The notes under the pieces: generated by a model | The model's database searches: none | Seen by the model: only the letters and a program-made list of their open reading frames with translations | What the model was told of the DNA's origin: nothing | Shown: positions 14,593 to 23,055 of the stretch, one piece after another | Layout of the letters: every line of letters starts with the position of its first letter | Position numbering within the stretch: position 1 is the first letter of the stretch | Made by a program: the position numbers and the translations under genes | NCBI RefSeq assembly: GCF_004123905.1 | Contig: NZ_MZXW01000008.1 | Coordinates: 1 to 64,000, forward strand | Source: Bradyrhizobium betae | Lineage (GTDB): Bacteria > Pseudomonadota > Alphaproteobacteria > Rhizobiales > Xanthobacteraceae | Reading direction: 5' to 3' | DNA length: 64,000 nt

Positions 14593-16239
14593 TTACGTCA
14601 CCGCGGCGTCCGGAATCCTTGCGGCTTCCATTGGCGCCTTGCCACGGATCAGGTCGGAGGCGCGGTCGGCGATCATCATCGTCGACGCATTCAAATTCGC
14701 CGAGATCATGCGCGGCATCACCGAGGCGTCGATGACGCGCAGACCCTCCAGCCCATGGACCCGGAGTTGGTCGTCGACCACCGCCCACGTAGAGTCCGCC
14801 GGGCCCATGCGGCAGGTGCAGCCGGGGTGGAAGGTGGTGGTGCCGCGTTCGGTGGCTGCCGCCAGGAATTCGTCGTCGGTGTTGATGTTGGGGCCCGGGA
14901 AATCCTCGTAGGCGTAATAGGGCGAGAGCGGCGCGGACTTCAAAAGGCGCCGCGCGAGCTTCATGCCGCCGACGATGACGCGGCGGTCGAGCTCGGCGTC
15001 GAGATAATTGGTCTGGATGATCGGCGGGGCGAACGGATCAGACGAGCGGATGCGGACATAGCCGCGGCTCTCGGGACGCTGCTGCCAGGAGGCCACCGTC
15101 ATGCCGGGCTCGTCCTCAAGCTGGCCCTGCACGCCCTCCTTGTAGGACGCCGGCGTGAAGGTGAGTTGCAAGTCGGACGAGTCGGCGCTCTCGCCGGAGT
15201 GCCAGAAGCAATAGACCATGGTCGGCGACAGCGACAGCAGGCCTTTGCGCGCGGTCGCCCATTTCAGCGCCTCGATCCACAGCGAGAAACCGCGACGAAG
15301 CTCGTTGATGGTCTTGATGTCTTTTACGCGCGCCACCGTGCGGGGGGCGTAGTGGTCCTGAAGCCCCTCGCCGACCGGCAGCGCATGACGCACCCGGATG
15401 CCGTGGGCGTTGAGCAGATCGGGCGAGCCGATGCCGGAGAGCTGAAGCAGCTGCGGCGAGTTATAGGTGCCGCCGGACAGGATGACTTCCTTGTTGGCGC
15501 GCACTTCCACAGGCGTGCCGCCACGGCCGCCCTTCATGTAGCGCACGCCGACGGCGCGCTTGCCCTCGAAGATGATCTCGGTCGCGTGCGCATGGGTGTG
15601 CACATGCACGTTGGGCCGCTTCATCGCGGGCTTGAGGAACGCGGTCGAGCCGGAGACGCGCAGGCCCTTGTCGATGGTGCGCTGGCAGTAAGAGACGCCC
15701 TCTTGCTTGGCGCCGTTGTAATCGGGATTACGCGGAATGCCGAGTGACACCGCGCCTTCCATAAAGGCTTCGCACAGCGGATCGCGCCACTCCATCGTCG
15801 TGACCGTGAGCTTGCCGTCGCGCCCGCGAAACGTATTGTCGCCCTCCCCGACCCGCTTCTCCAGCCGCTTGAAATAGGGCAGCACGTCGGCATAACCCCA
15901 GCCGCGATTGCCCATCTGCGCCCAGGTGTCGAAATCCATCCGCTGGCCGCGGTTGTAGATGTGGCCGTTGATCGAGGACGAGCCGCCGAGCGTCTTGCCG
16001 CGCGGCGCGTAGATGCTGCGCCCGCCGGTGTAAGGTCCCACCTCCTGCTGGTAGGCCCAGTTGATGCTCTTCATGTGGAAGGTCTTGATGAAACCCGCCG
16101 GCAGATGGATGTAGGGATGCCAGTCGCTGGGCCCCGCCTCGAGCACGCAGACGCTGGTGTTGGGATCTTCGCTCAGCCGGCTGGTGAGGATGCAACCGGC
16201 GGAGCCTGCGCCGATGATCACATAATCAAATCTGTCCAT
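14593..16239 (-). CDS. GMC-family FAD-dependent oxidoreductase (choline/alcohol dehydrogenase-like)
   Basis: A 548-aa flavoprotein that oxidises a primary or secondary alcohol with FAD. The dinucleotide fold is at the N-terminus (DYVIIGAGSAGCILTSRL). The GMC signature 1 is PRGKTLGGSSSINGHIYNRG, and signature 2 lies at about 255-270 (GGTYNSPQLLQLSGIG). The C-terminal active-site region reads FHPGCTCRMG with the conserved His, followed by VIDASVMPRMISANLNAST. No signal peptide is seen. It is 16 bp downstream of the GNAT gene on the same strand. The substrate cannot be told; a polyol, choline or aromatic alcohol is possible. Confidence 0.9.
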   Translation of the reverse strand: MDRFDYVIIGAGSAGCILTSRLSEDPNTSVCVLEAGPSDWHPYIHLPAGFIKTFHMKSINWAYQQEVGPYTGGRSIYAPRGKTLGGSSSINGHIYNRGQRMDFDTWAQMGNRGWGYADVLPYFKRLEKRVGEGDNTFRGRDGKLTVTTMEWRDPLCEAFMEGAVSLGIPRNPDYNGAKQEGVSYCQRTIDKGLRVSGSTAFLKPAMKRPNVHVHTHAHATEIIFEGKRAVGVRYMKGGRGGTPVEVRANKEVILSGGTYNSPQLLQLSGIGSPDLLNAHGIRVRHALPVGEGLQDHYAPRTVARVKDIKTINELRRGFSLWIEALKWATARKGLLSLSPTMVYCFWHSGESADSSDLQLTFTPASYKEGVQGQLEDEPGMTVASWQQRPESRGYVRIRSSDPFAPPIIQTNYLDAELDRRVIVGGMKLARRLLKSAPLSPYYAYEDFPGPNINTDDEFLAAATERGTTTFHPGCTCRMGPADSTWAVVDDQLRVHGLEGLRVIDASVMPRMISANLNASTMMIADRASDLIRGKAPMEAARIPDAAVT

Positions 16240-16255
16240 GGTGCCTCGGCCGCCT

Positions 16256-16849
16256 TTAACGCGGCTTGTCGTTGAGTTGATATTCGAGATGCGTCTGCAC
16301 CGTCGGCCATTCGGCAGCGGTGATGCTGTAAACCACGGTGTCGCGCAACGTGCCGTTCGGCGTGACCTGGTGGCTGCGCAGGATGCCGTCCTGCTTGGCG
16401 CCGAGGCGCTCGATGGCGCGGCGGCTCTGGTGATTGAAGAAATGCGTGCGGAATTCGACCGCGATGCAGTTCAGCGTTTCGAAGGCGTGCCGGAGCAGCA
16501 ACAGCTTGCACTGGGTGTTGAGCGGCCCGCGCTGCGCACCCTTGCCGTACCAGGTCGAACCGATCTCGACGCGGCGGTTGGTGGCATCGATGTTCATGTA
16601 GGTGGTCATGCCGACGATCGTGCCGCCGGCATCGAACACCGTGAACGGCAGCATCGAGCCGGCAGCCTGCAAGCCAAGGCGGCGGTCGATCTCCTTGCCC
16701 ATGTTTTCCGGCAGCGGGATCGCCGTGTACCAGAGCTTTGACAGCTCGCCGTCCTTCACGGCCTCCGTCAGCCCCTCGCGATGCTGATGCGACAGCGGCT
16801 CGAGACGGGCGTGCTGTCCACGCAGGGTGATGGGATCAGGCCAGGGCAT
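16256..16849 (-). CDS. GNAT family N-acetyltransferase
   Basis: A 197-aa acetyl-CoA-dependent acetyltransferase of the RimJ/RimL-like branch. The start region MPWPDPITLRGQHARLEPLS and the core GTWYGKGAQRGPLNTQCKLLLL and FFNHQSRRAIERLGAKQDG are typical of the YdaF/RimL-like group (acetyl-CoA pocket, then the ALA-type helix). Likely substrates are small amines or N-termini of proteins. Encoded 16 bp upstream of the GMC oxidoreductase gene, so co-transcription is likely, but no functional link is apparent. Confidence 0.85.
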   Translation of the reverse strand: MPWPDPITLRGQHARLEPLSHQHREGLTEAVKDGELSKLWYTAIPLPENMGKEIDRRLGLQAAGSMLPFTVFDAGGTIVGMTTYMNIDATNRRVEIGSTWYGKGAQRGPLNTQCKLLLLRHAFETLNCIAVEFRTHFFNHQSRRAIERLGAKQDGILRSHQVTPNGTLRDTVVYSITAAEWPTVQTHLEYQLNDKPR

Positions 16850-16866
16850 TTGAGACTCTCTCTTTT

Positions 16867-16952
16867 GTCATTGCGAGGCGCGAAGCGACGAAGCAATCCA
16901 GACTGTCACCGCGGAGGCATTCCTGGATTGCTTCGCTTCGCTCGCAATGACG
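16867..16952. repeat. CATTGCGAG inverted repeat, copy 2
   Basis: Starts GTCATTGCGAGGCGCGAAGC and ends GCTTCGCTCGCAATGACGG. The internal GAAGCAATCCAG...CTGGATTGCTTC arms match copies 1 and 3. It separates the SMP-30 gene's 3' end from the GNAT gene's 5' end. Confidence 0.85.
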
Positions 16953-16966
16953 GTCACTAGCACCGT

Positions 16967-17893
16967 TTACTTGTTTAGGAAATTGAGCGGCAAACCGCTG
17001 CGCGGCCAGTCCATCGCGATCAGCTCGCCCTTGCCCGACAGCGTGATGTAGGCGGTCTTCAGCTCGGGGCCGCCGAAGGCGATGTTGGTGGTGACGCGGT
17101 CGCCGGTCGGGACCTGCTCGACCAGGGTGCCGTCGGGCGCGATCACCGAGATGCAGCCGGACACGAGGGTGGCGACGCAGACATTGCCGTTGGCTTCGAC
17201 CGCGAGCGAGTCGAACATCTGGTAGCCGCCAAGGCCGCAGATCGGCTTGCCCCGCTCGCCGCGATAGATCACCTCGCGCGGCTTCAGCGTGCCCGGCGCG
17301 GAGAGCTCATAGGCCCAGAGCCGGCCGGTCGGCGTCTCCGCGATGTAGACGGTGTTTTCGTCCGGCGACAGGCCAATGCCGTTCGCCGGCAGCACGCCAT
17401 GCACGACCTCGACGATCTCGGTCATACCGGGCTTGAGATAGTACATGCCGCCGACATCCATCTCGCGGGGGCGGCGCTTGCCGAGATCGGAGAACCACAG
17501 GCCGCCATGCTTGTCGAAGACTAGATCGTTCGGCCCGCGCAGGTCATGCCCGCCGCATGTGGTCACGACGGTCTCGACCTTGCCCGATTGCAGGTCGATG
17601 CGCTGGATCGAGCCGCCGAGATAATCGTCAGGCTGCGGGCCCGGCATGATCATCTGGCCGGTCGGGATCCAGGAGAAGCCGCCATTGTTGCAGATGTAGA
17701 TCTTGCCGTCGGGGCCCAGCGCCGCACCGTTCGGGCCTCCCGGCACCTTGGCGACGATCTCCTTCCGCCCGTCGGGATAAACGCGGGTCAATCGCTGGCC
17801 GCGGATCTCCACCAGCACGACCGAGCCGTCCGGCATCACGACCGGCCCTTCGGGAAACTCGAGGTCGGTGGCAAGAATGCGGACGTTGGACAT
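16967..17893 (-). CDS. SMP-30/gluconolactonase-like protein
   Basis: A 308-aa six-bladed beta-propeller hydrolase of the SMP-30/LRE family, which opens sugar lactones in a divalent-metal-dependent way. Seen in sequence: the entry EFPEGPVVMPDGSV (metal-binding Glu), GGPNGAALGPDG, GPNDLVFDKHGGLWFSDLG and LSPDENTVYIAETPTGR, all hallmark blade motifs with the Asn/Asp metal ligands. The start at 17893 gives MSNVRILATDLEF, and a longer in-frame start at 17998 is unlikely. No signal peptide. The substrate is unknown; the gene has no sugar-dehydrogenase neighbour, although a GMC oxidoreductase lies downstream. Confidence 0.87.
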   Translation of the reverse strand: MSNVRILATDLEFPEGPVVMPDGSVVLVEIRGQRLTRVYPDGRKEIVAKVPGGPNGAALGPDGKIYICNNGGFSWIPTGQMIMPGPQPDDYLGGSIQRIDLQSGKVETVVTTCGGHDLRGPNDLVFDKHGGLWFSDLGKRRPREMDVGGMYYLKPGMTEIVEVVHGVLPANGIGLSPDENTVYIAETPTGRLWAYELSAPGTLKPREVIYRGERGKPICGLGGYQMFDSLAVEANGNVCVATLVSGCISVIAPDGTLVEQVPTGDRVTTNIAFGGPELKTAYITLSGKGELIAMDWPRSGLPLNFLNK

Positions 17894-18070
17894 GTGAGAC
17901 CCTCCCGGCTGCTTGTTATGGCTTGCACGGGATGTCCGGCACGGGCCCCACACGCAAGATTTGCCTGTGGTTATGACAAAGTCACCGGGGCTTGCCAAGC
18001 AAGCGGGATGGTATGCCAGCGTTGCGCTGCAAAGCGCGATGAGGGTCGTCGCGCCTTGCGTTATTGTTTG

Positions 18071-18117
18071 AGCATGATCTTGTCGGAAAACCGCTTCGCA
18101 CTTTTCCGGATCATGCT
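18071..18117. repeat. AGCATGATC...GATCATGCT palindromic repeat
   Basis: The arms AGCATGATC and GATCATGCT enclose a second stem, GGAAAA/TTTTCC. The right end touches the stop codon of the AraC-type gene. A partial relative containing AAAACCGCTTCGCAC and CCGGATCATGCTT is at 63342-63377, also at the 3' end of a minus-strand gene. It may be a terminator or REP-like element. Confidence 0.65.
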
Positions 18118-18950
18118 TACTCCTTCACCGGCACCCAGATCTCGAAGCCGCCATTGCCAGTCACCGGATCGAATGTCTCGTCATAGCGCTCGAAGTTCGG
18201 CGCGTCCGCGGCCTTCAGGCCGGAGGCCGGCAGCCATTGATTCCAGATCGTGTTGACGGTGCGGCGGATCGAGGCGACGTGGTCCGAATGCGTGAACACC
18301 GCATAGCGCTGTTCGGGAATGCGGATGCGACCGAAGCGGCGAGCGAGGTCCGAGAAATCGGCGACCTCGACGCCGGCGATGTAGTCGAAATTGCCGGCAT
18401 CGTCGCCGTTGCAGCAGACGCCATAGGCGACGTTACCAATGCGTGCGGGAATGCCCGCGACCTCCTGATGGAAACGCTGCCACAGCCCGGGAATGGCTGC
18501 GCCGTTGTCGCAGGAGATGCGCTCAATGATGCCGGCGACGAGGAAGGCTTTCGCGGTTTCGAAGCGCGGGGCTTTGAGGTTGTCGATCATGGTGGAGTCC
18601 ATGAGGATCGGCTCCTGTAGCTTGAGGTGGCCGGTGCATGTCGCGGCCCGGACCGCTTCCGGCGTGGTGCCGAACTGGTCGCGGAACGCGCGGGTGAACG
18701 CTTCGTGCGAGCCGTAATCCGCCTCCAGCGCCAGCGACAGGATGTCCGGCGCGCCGTTCGCAAGACTGCGCGCCGCCTCGCTCAGCCGCCTTGCGCGCAC
18801 GTAACGGATCACCGGCAAGCCGGTAGCTGCGGCAAACGCGCGCACGATGTGGAACCGCGACACGCCCGAGATCGCAGCGATCTCGTCGAGCGTCATCGGC
18901 TCGGCCAGATGGCTCTCGATATACCAGAGCGCGCGCTGGGCTGGGTTCAT
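18117..18950 (-). CDS. AraC-family regulator with GyrI-like effector domain
   Basis: A 277-aa transcription regulator with an N-terminal AraC/XylS HTH pair (about 5-105; YIESHLAEPMTLDEIAAISG and GVSRFHIVRAFAAATG) and a C-terminal GyrI-like small-molecule-binding domain (about 125-277; GVEVADFSDLARRFGRIRIPEQRYAVF). This two-domain order is that of the Rob/SoxS-like and SbmC-linked regulators, which often sense drugs or dyes. The start at 18950 (MNPAQRALWYIESHL) is preferred because the longer in-frame start lacks family support. Its target is not obvious. Confidence 0.9.
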   Translation of the reverse strand: MNPAQRALWYIESHLAEPMTLDEIAAISGVSRFHIVRAFAAATGLPVIRYVRARRLSEAARSLANGAPDILSLALEADYGSHEAFTRAFRDQFGTTPEAVRAATCTGHLKLQEPILMDSTMIDNLKAPRFETAKAFLVAGIIERISCDNGAAIPGLWQRFHQEVAGIPARIGNVAYGVCCNGDDAGNFDYIAGVEVADFSDLARRFGRIRIPEQRYAVFTHSDHVASIRRTVNTIWNQWLPASGLKAADAPNFERYDETFDPVTGNGGFEIWVPVKE

Positions 18951-19044
18951 GGGTTTAACGCTCTCGTTCGAAGCGAGGTGATGGTGCGTCGTCGCCGCGC
19001 GCCTTGCTTGATCGGCATTGCTCTCGTGCCGCAGGCGCAGCAAT

Positions 19045-19106
19045 CGTAGGGTGGGTTAGCCCAGCGGACTGCGCTTCGCGCAGCCGCGGGGCTAACCCAC
19101 CCTACG
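19045..19106. repeat. CGTAGGGTGGGTTAGC inverted repeat
   Basis: Perfect outer arms CGTAGGGTGGGTTAGC (19045-19060) and GCTAACCCACCCTACG (19091-19106), with a GCGCTTCGCGC hairpin inside. It sits between the AraC gene's 5' end and the 3' end of the 19111 gene, in line with a dispersed intergenic repeat. Confidence 0.8.
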
Positions 19107-19110
19107 GCAC

Positions 19111-19458
19111 CTACTTCGCATCCTTCGGCGGCGGCGCGTCCTGCTTCTTCTTCAGATCCTCCGCGATCTTCGTCTGCGCGGTCTGGAGATCGCCGAGCGT
19201 CTTCTGCAAGCCGGCGACCGTCATCTTCAATGCGTCGATCTGGCGAGCCGCGGCATCCAGCTTCTGCTGGTGGTCGAGGTTCAGCTTGGTGATCGTCTTT
19301 TGGAGGAAGTCGACATTGCTCTGCAGGCAGCTCGTGCGCCGCTCCATGGTCTTCTCGACGGTGCAGATCTCGATGCCGGGGACGTCCTGGGCACGGACCG
19401 GCGCCAGCGCGGCGAGCAGCAACATCACGAAACAAACGCCGGCGCTTCGAAGTTGCAT
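19111..19458 (-). CDS. Small secreted coiled-coil protein, unknown
   Basis: A 115-aa periplasmic protein. Signal peptide MQLRSAGVCFVMLLLAALAPVRAQ is cut near residue 24. The mature part has two cysteines (IEICTVEKTMERRTSC) and then a regular amphipathic heptad-like stretch (about 55-105, LDHQQKLDAAARQIDALKMTV) predicted to form a coiled coil, ending in a Lys/Pro/Asp-rich tail. It resembles short rhizobial hypothetical proteins with such a layout, but I cannot assign a function. It is transcribed alone. Confidence 0.7.
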   Translation of the reverse strand: MQLRSAGVCFVMLLLAALAPVRAQDVPGIEICTVEKTMERRTSCLQSNVDFLQKTITKLNLDHQQKLDAAARQIDALKMTVAGLQKTLGDLQTAQTKIAEDLKKKQDAPPPKDAK

Positions 19459-19641
19459 GCAGGTTCCTCACCAAATCAATCACGGCAATGTGCGCTGTTT
19501 GCGCGCAGCTGCCAACGGCTACCACACTCGCACCGCATTCTCGCGTTGAGCTTGGCGCGTTCCCTCGGACGGGGAACGATGATCCGCACGCGGAAGAAAT
19601 GGGCACTCTTTCCGCGGCTTTGTTTAGGGGAGATTTTTGGA

Positions 19642-19866
19642 ATGGCAACGCGCGATAGACGTCTGGCGGAATTCGATGGCGCCGGAGAGCCGCCACCTGG
19701 CCTGCCGGTCGAAGTTTTGTGCGAGGACCACAGCGGTACGTATCAACTGCCGTTCGCCTGCCGCTATGTCGAGGGGCGCTGGCAGAACGATGCGGCCGGC
19801 GTCGCGGTCGAAGCGACCGTGATCGGCTGGCGCCTGCCGCGCCTGAAGCACACCAGCGTCGCCTGA
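19642..19866 (+). CDS. Small soluble protein, unknown (74 aa)
   Basis: A short CDS starting at 19642 (MATRDRRLAEFDGAGEPPPG) after a strong ribosome site, AGGGGAGA at 19625-19632. It encodes 74 residues with no signal peptide or membrane segment, a single cysteine (VLCEDHSG) and a compact alternation of polar and hydrophobic residues (TYQLPFACRYVEGRWQ). The C-terminus is basic. The RBS and codon use make it a real gene. No family was recognised. Confidence 0.65.
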   Translation: MATRDRRLAEFDGAGEPPPGLPVEVLCEDHSGTYQLPFACRYVEGRWQNDAAGVAVEATVIGWRLPRLKHTSVA

Positions 19867-20181
19867 GCTGACGGCGATTTTTGTCTCAAAATGCAACGGG
19901 GCCGCGCTCCGCCTTAACCTGGGGAACGCGGCCTGAACGAATCACGTCCGAATCAGCGGAGCGGCCTTGTACGCAGCTGTTCACGGCTAGATGTCGGGGC
20001 GCCTCCTCAGGCCCGCACAATATCTACGAGACGGGCGGGCCGGTTCGGGCCTGGAGCCGGCGCCAAAAGTTAACGGCGGAAAAGGCTTGGCTTTCAGAGA
20101 CTTGGCTCTCAAAGGCATGGCTCTCACCGCCGCCCCGGGCGATCGCCGCCCCCGAAACAGGCAGGGCAGAGGCAGGCCTGC
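19867..20181. other. Gene-free stretch with 15-bp tandem repeat
   Basis: No gene is visible. An imperfect stem GGCCGCG...CGCGGCC spans 19900-19933. At 20086-20129 three 15-bp units, CTTGGCTTTCAGAGA, CTTGGCTCTCAAAGG and CATGGCTCTCACCGC, lie in tandem. They lie downstream of the GST gene and look like a minor minisatellite. Confidence 0.55.
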
Positions 20182-20838
20182 CTAATATTCGACCTCGAGC
20201 TCCTCGATCTCGGCCGGCTCGTCCTTGGCCGCCGCGACCCATTCCATCATCTCGGGCATGGCCATGATGGTATCGGCATAGGCCTGCAGCCGCGGCTCGA
20301 GCTTGACGTTGTAGGTCACGAAGCGCGTCACCACGGGCGCGTACATCGCGTCCGCCATGGTGCGCTTCTCGCCGAACAGGAAGGGTCCGCCCGACTTCTC
20401 CAGGCAGTCGCGCCAGATCGCCCAGACGCGGTCGATGTCGGCCTGCGCCCGCGACCAGATCTTGAAGCCGGGGAAGTGTCCCTTCAGATTGACCGGCAGC
20501 GAGGCGCGCAGCGTGGTGAAGCCGGAATGGATCTCGCCGCAAATCGAGCGGCAATGGGCGCGCTGGACGCGGTCGGCCGGCAACAGCCCGGCGTCTGGCA
20601 TCGCCTCGTTGAGATATTCCGCGATCGCCAGCGTATCCCAGACGGTGGCGCCGTCGTGCCGCAGGCACGGCACCAGGATCGACGACGACAGCAGCAGGAT
20701 TTCCGCGCGTGCGGACGCGTCGTCCGGCGCGGTCACGATCTCCTCGAAATCGAGCCCGGAAAATTTCGTCAGCAGCCAGCCACGCAGCGACCACGACGAG
20801 TAGTTCTTGCTGCTGATGGTCAGTGTTGCTTTCGCCAT
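20182..20838 (-). CDS. Glutathione S-transferase family protein
   Basis: A 218-aa cytoplasmic GST. The N-terminal thioredoxin-like domain starts LTISSKNYSSWSLRGWLL, where the SSWS(L)R element is typical of a proteobacterial GST subgroup with a catalytic serine. The cis-Pro is in LVPCLRHDG and the GSH gamma-Glu contact in VWDTLAIAEYL. The C-terminal helical domain follows from about residue 90. Substrate unknown; detoxification or a maleylacetoacetate-like isomerisation are possible. The gene is monocistronic. Confidence 0.88.
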   Translation of the reverse strand: MAKATLTISSKNYSSWSLRGWLLTKFSGLDFEEIVTAPDDASARAEILLLSSSILVPCLRHDGATVWDTLAIAEYLNEAMPDAGLLPADRVQRAHCRSICGEIHSGFTTLRASLPVNLKGHFPGFKIWSRAQADIDRVWAIWRDCLEKSGGPFLFGEKRTMADAMYAPVVTRFVTYNVKLEPRLQAYADTIMAMPEMMEWVAAAKDEPAEIEELEVEY

Positions 20839-21007
20839 ATGGCCCTTCCCTCACGCTGATACCGGCACTCCGCCCGGTCCGCCGGCGTGCCCATTACCTG
20901 TGCTTCCCGGGAAATGAACAGCAAGCGACGTGCCAGTTTTGAGGGCGGTTTGACTCCCGTCTGGCTTCGATATTGCATAGCAGTACGGGACAGGTGGGCG
21001 CTTCAGA

Positions 21008-22231
21008 ATGATGTCGATGTATTATCAGGCCTTTCAGAACCACATGGATTTGACGGCGCCGTTTCGGGCTGGCGCCTCGTCCGCGCTCAGATTCCTCCAT
21101 CTGGTGCCGCAGGGCCTATCAGATCAGGTCGTCGGCCGGCTCTCGGCCGCGCTGGAGCTGATTTCCCGGTCCACGCTCACCTACCACCGCCCCGCCTATG
21201 GCATCGACAGCGTCATGGTGGGCAACCGCGAGGTCGGCATCACCGAGGAGATCGCCTACGCGACGCCGTTCGGCTCGCTGCTGCACTTCAAGAAGGATGG
21301 CGCGCCGGAGCAGCCGCGCATGCTGCTGGTGGCGCCGATGTCCGGACACTTCGCCACGCTGTTGCGCGGCACCGTGAAGACGCTGCTCCAGGATCACGAC
21401 GTCTATATCACCGACTGGCACAATCCGCGCGACATTCCGCGCAGCGAGGGCCGCTTCGGGCTCGACGACTACACCGAGCATCTGATCGACTTCCTCGGAC
21501 AGCTCGGCCCGCGCCCGCACATGGTGGCGATCTGCCAGCCGTCGGTGTCGGCGCTCGCGGCCGCCGCCATCATGTGCGAGGGCAATCATCCGTCGCGGCC
21601 GGCGACGCTGACGCTGATGGCGGGCCCGATCGACACGCGCATCCTGCCGACCAGGGTCAACGAGTTCGCCAAGAGCAGGCCGATCGACTGGTTCGAGAGC
21701 AATTTGATCAACTACGTGCCGATGCAGTGCCGCGGCGCCCTGCGCAAAGTCTATCCCGGCTTCGTGCAGCTCACCGCCTTCGTCTCGATGAATCTCGAGC
21801 GCCACATCAAGCAGCACATGGATCTCGCCAACCACATCGCCAAGGGCGAGAAGGAGAAGGCGGCGAGCATCAAGACCTTCTACGACGAATATTTCGCCGT
21901 GATGGATTTGCCGGCCGAGTTCTACATCGAGACCGTGCGCGACGTGTTCCAGGAGCATTTGCTGCCGCAGGGCAAGCTGATGCACCGCGGACGTCCCGTG
22001 AACACCAAGGCGGTCAGCCGCATGGGGCTGATGACGGTCGAAGGCGAGAAGGACGACATCTGCTCGATCGGCCAGACGCTCGCCGCCCAGGACCTCTGCA
22101 CCGGCGTGCGCGCCTATCGCCGCGTCCACCACATGCAGGCCGGAGTCGGCCATTACGGCGTGTTCTCCGGCAAGCGCTGGAACAACGAGATCTATCCCCT
22201 GCTGCGGGATTTCGTGCACGTCAATTCGTAG
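21008..22231 (+). CDS. phaZ: Intracellular PHB depolymerase
   Basis: A 407-aa cytoplasmic enzyme that hydrolyses native polyhydroxybutyrate granules to 3-hydroxybutyrate. Family hallmarks: MMSMYYQAFQNHMDLTAPFRA start, TYHRPAYGID, an alpha/beta-hydrolase core with the nucleophile-elbow-like CQPSVSAL (C176, S179), the DITDWHNPRDIP-type loop, and the C-terminal VHHMQAGVGHYGVFSGKRW with the catalytic His. A TTGACT-like element at 20948 may be part of its promoter. A decayed copy of its 3' half occurs at 29228-29327, so the gene or a paralogue was source material for a rearrangement. Confidence 0.93.
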   Translation: MMSMYYQAFQNHMDLTAPFRAGASSALRFLHLVPQGLSDQVVGRLSAALELISRSTLTYHRPAYGIDSVMVGNREVGITEEIAYATPFGSLLHFKKDGAPEQPRMLLVAPMSGHFATLLRGTVKTLLQDHDVYITDWHNPRDIPRSEGRFGLDDYTEHLIDFLGQLGPRPHMVAICQPSVSALAAAAIMCEGNHPSRPATLTLMAGPIDTRILPTRVNEFAKSRPIDWFESNLINYVPMQCRGALRKVYPGFVQLTAFVSMNLERHIKQHMDLANHIAKGEKEKAASIKTFYDEYFAVMDLPAEFYIETVRDVFQEHLLPQGKLMHRGRPVNTKAVSRMGLMTVEGEKDDICSIGQTLAAQDLCTGVRAYRRVHHMQAGVGHYGVFSGKRWNNEIYPLLRDFVHVNS

Positions 22232-22353
22232 AGGCGCATTCGTCACGGCGGGGCCCCACGACGGCAGCCAGGGATGATCTGCTGCGGCGGAACGGCGCTT
22301 CGGCGAGAGTCGGGGCACATGCAACCTTGTGACGCGCCTCAACTTCTGAAATT

Positions 22354-23049
22354 ATGCGCCGCATGCACGACAGATTGCCCGCACGACGACAAAAGACTTC
22401 GGAAGCCCCCGGAGACGAGGCGGCAATTTCCCGCAAGACTCCGACGAAATCGAGACGGCAGCCGCGAACAGGCCGCGCGGGTGACGATGCCATCATCGTC
22501 GAACTCGGCAGCCGGGTGAAGCAGCTGCGGACGCAGGCGGCCCTGACGCTGGAGGAATTTGCGGCGCAATCCGGCGTTAGCCGGGCCATGCTGTCCAAGG
22601 TCGAACGAGGCGAGAAGAGCCCGACTCTCGCGATCATCGTGCGGATCGCCAAGGGGCTCAATGTCTCGATGTCCACGCTGATGGGCGCGGAGCCCGATCC
22701 AGCGCAGGTCGCGGTGATCCGCAGAGCCAACCGACTGGCCTTCAAGGATCCCGAGACGGGCTTTGAACGTCACAATTTATCGCCGTCCCATCTGGACAAC
22801 GATCTCGAATTCCTGCTGCACCGAATTCCGCCGGGCGAATCCTCCGGTGAGCTGCCGCCCTACAAGGTGGCGACGGAAAAATATCTGGTCGTGCATGAGG
22901 GCCAGCTGACGGTGCAGACGGGCGACGCGAATTACGTCCTCGATACCGGCGACTCCTTCTACTTCGATGTGCGCGAGCCCTACCGCTTCATCAATGCGGG
23001 CAGGACTCCATGCGCGTACTATCTCGTCATCCGGCGCCGCCGAGCCTGA
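22354..23049 (+). CDS. XRE-family regulator with cupin domain
   Basis: A 231-aa DNA-binding regulator. A basic N-terminal extension is followed by an XRE HTH (about 50-105; VKQLRTQAALTLEEFAAQSGVSRAMLSKVERGEKSP) and a C-terminal cupin_2 domain (about 150-228; GESSGELPPYKVATEKYLVVHEG). This layout is common among regulators of small amine or amino-acid catabolism such as PuuR. The start is set at 22354; the N-terminal extension is unusual, and a later start cannot be excluded. The convergent aldehyde dehydrogenase gene 6 bp away is a plausible target. Confidence 0.85.
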   Translation: MRRMHDRLPARRQKTSEAPGDEAAISRKTPTKSRRQPRTGRAGDDAIIVELGSRVKQLRTQAALTLEEFAAQSGVSRAMLSKVERGEKSPTLAIIVRIAKGLNVSMSTLMGAEPDPAQVAVIRRANRLAFKDPETGFERHNLSPSHLDNDLEFLLHRIPPGESSGELPPYKVATEKYLVVHEGQLTVQTGDANYVLDTGDSFYFDVREPYRFINAGRTPCAYYLVIRRRRA

Positions 23050-23055
23050 CCCGAA

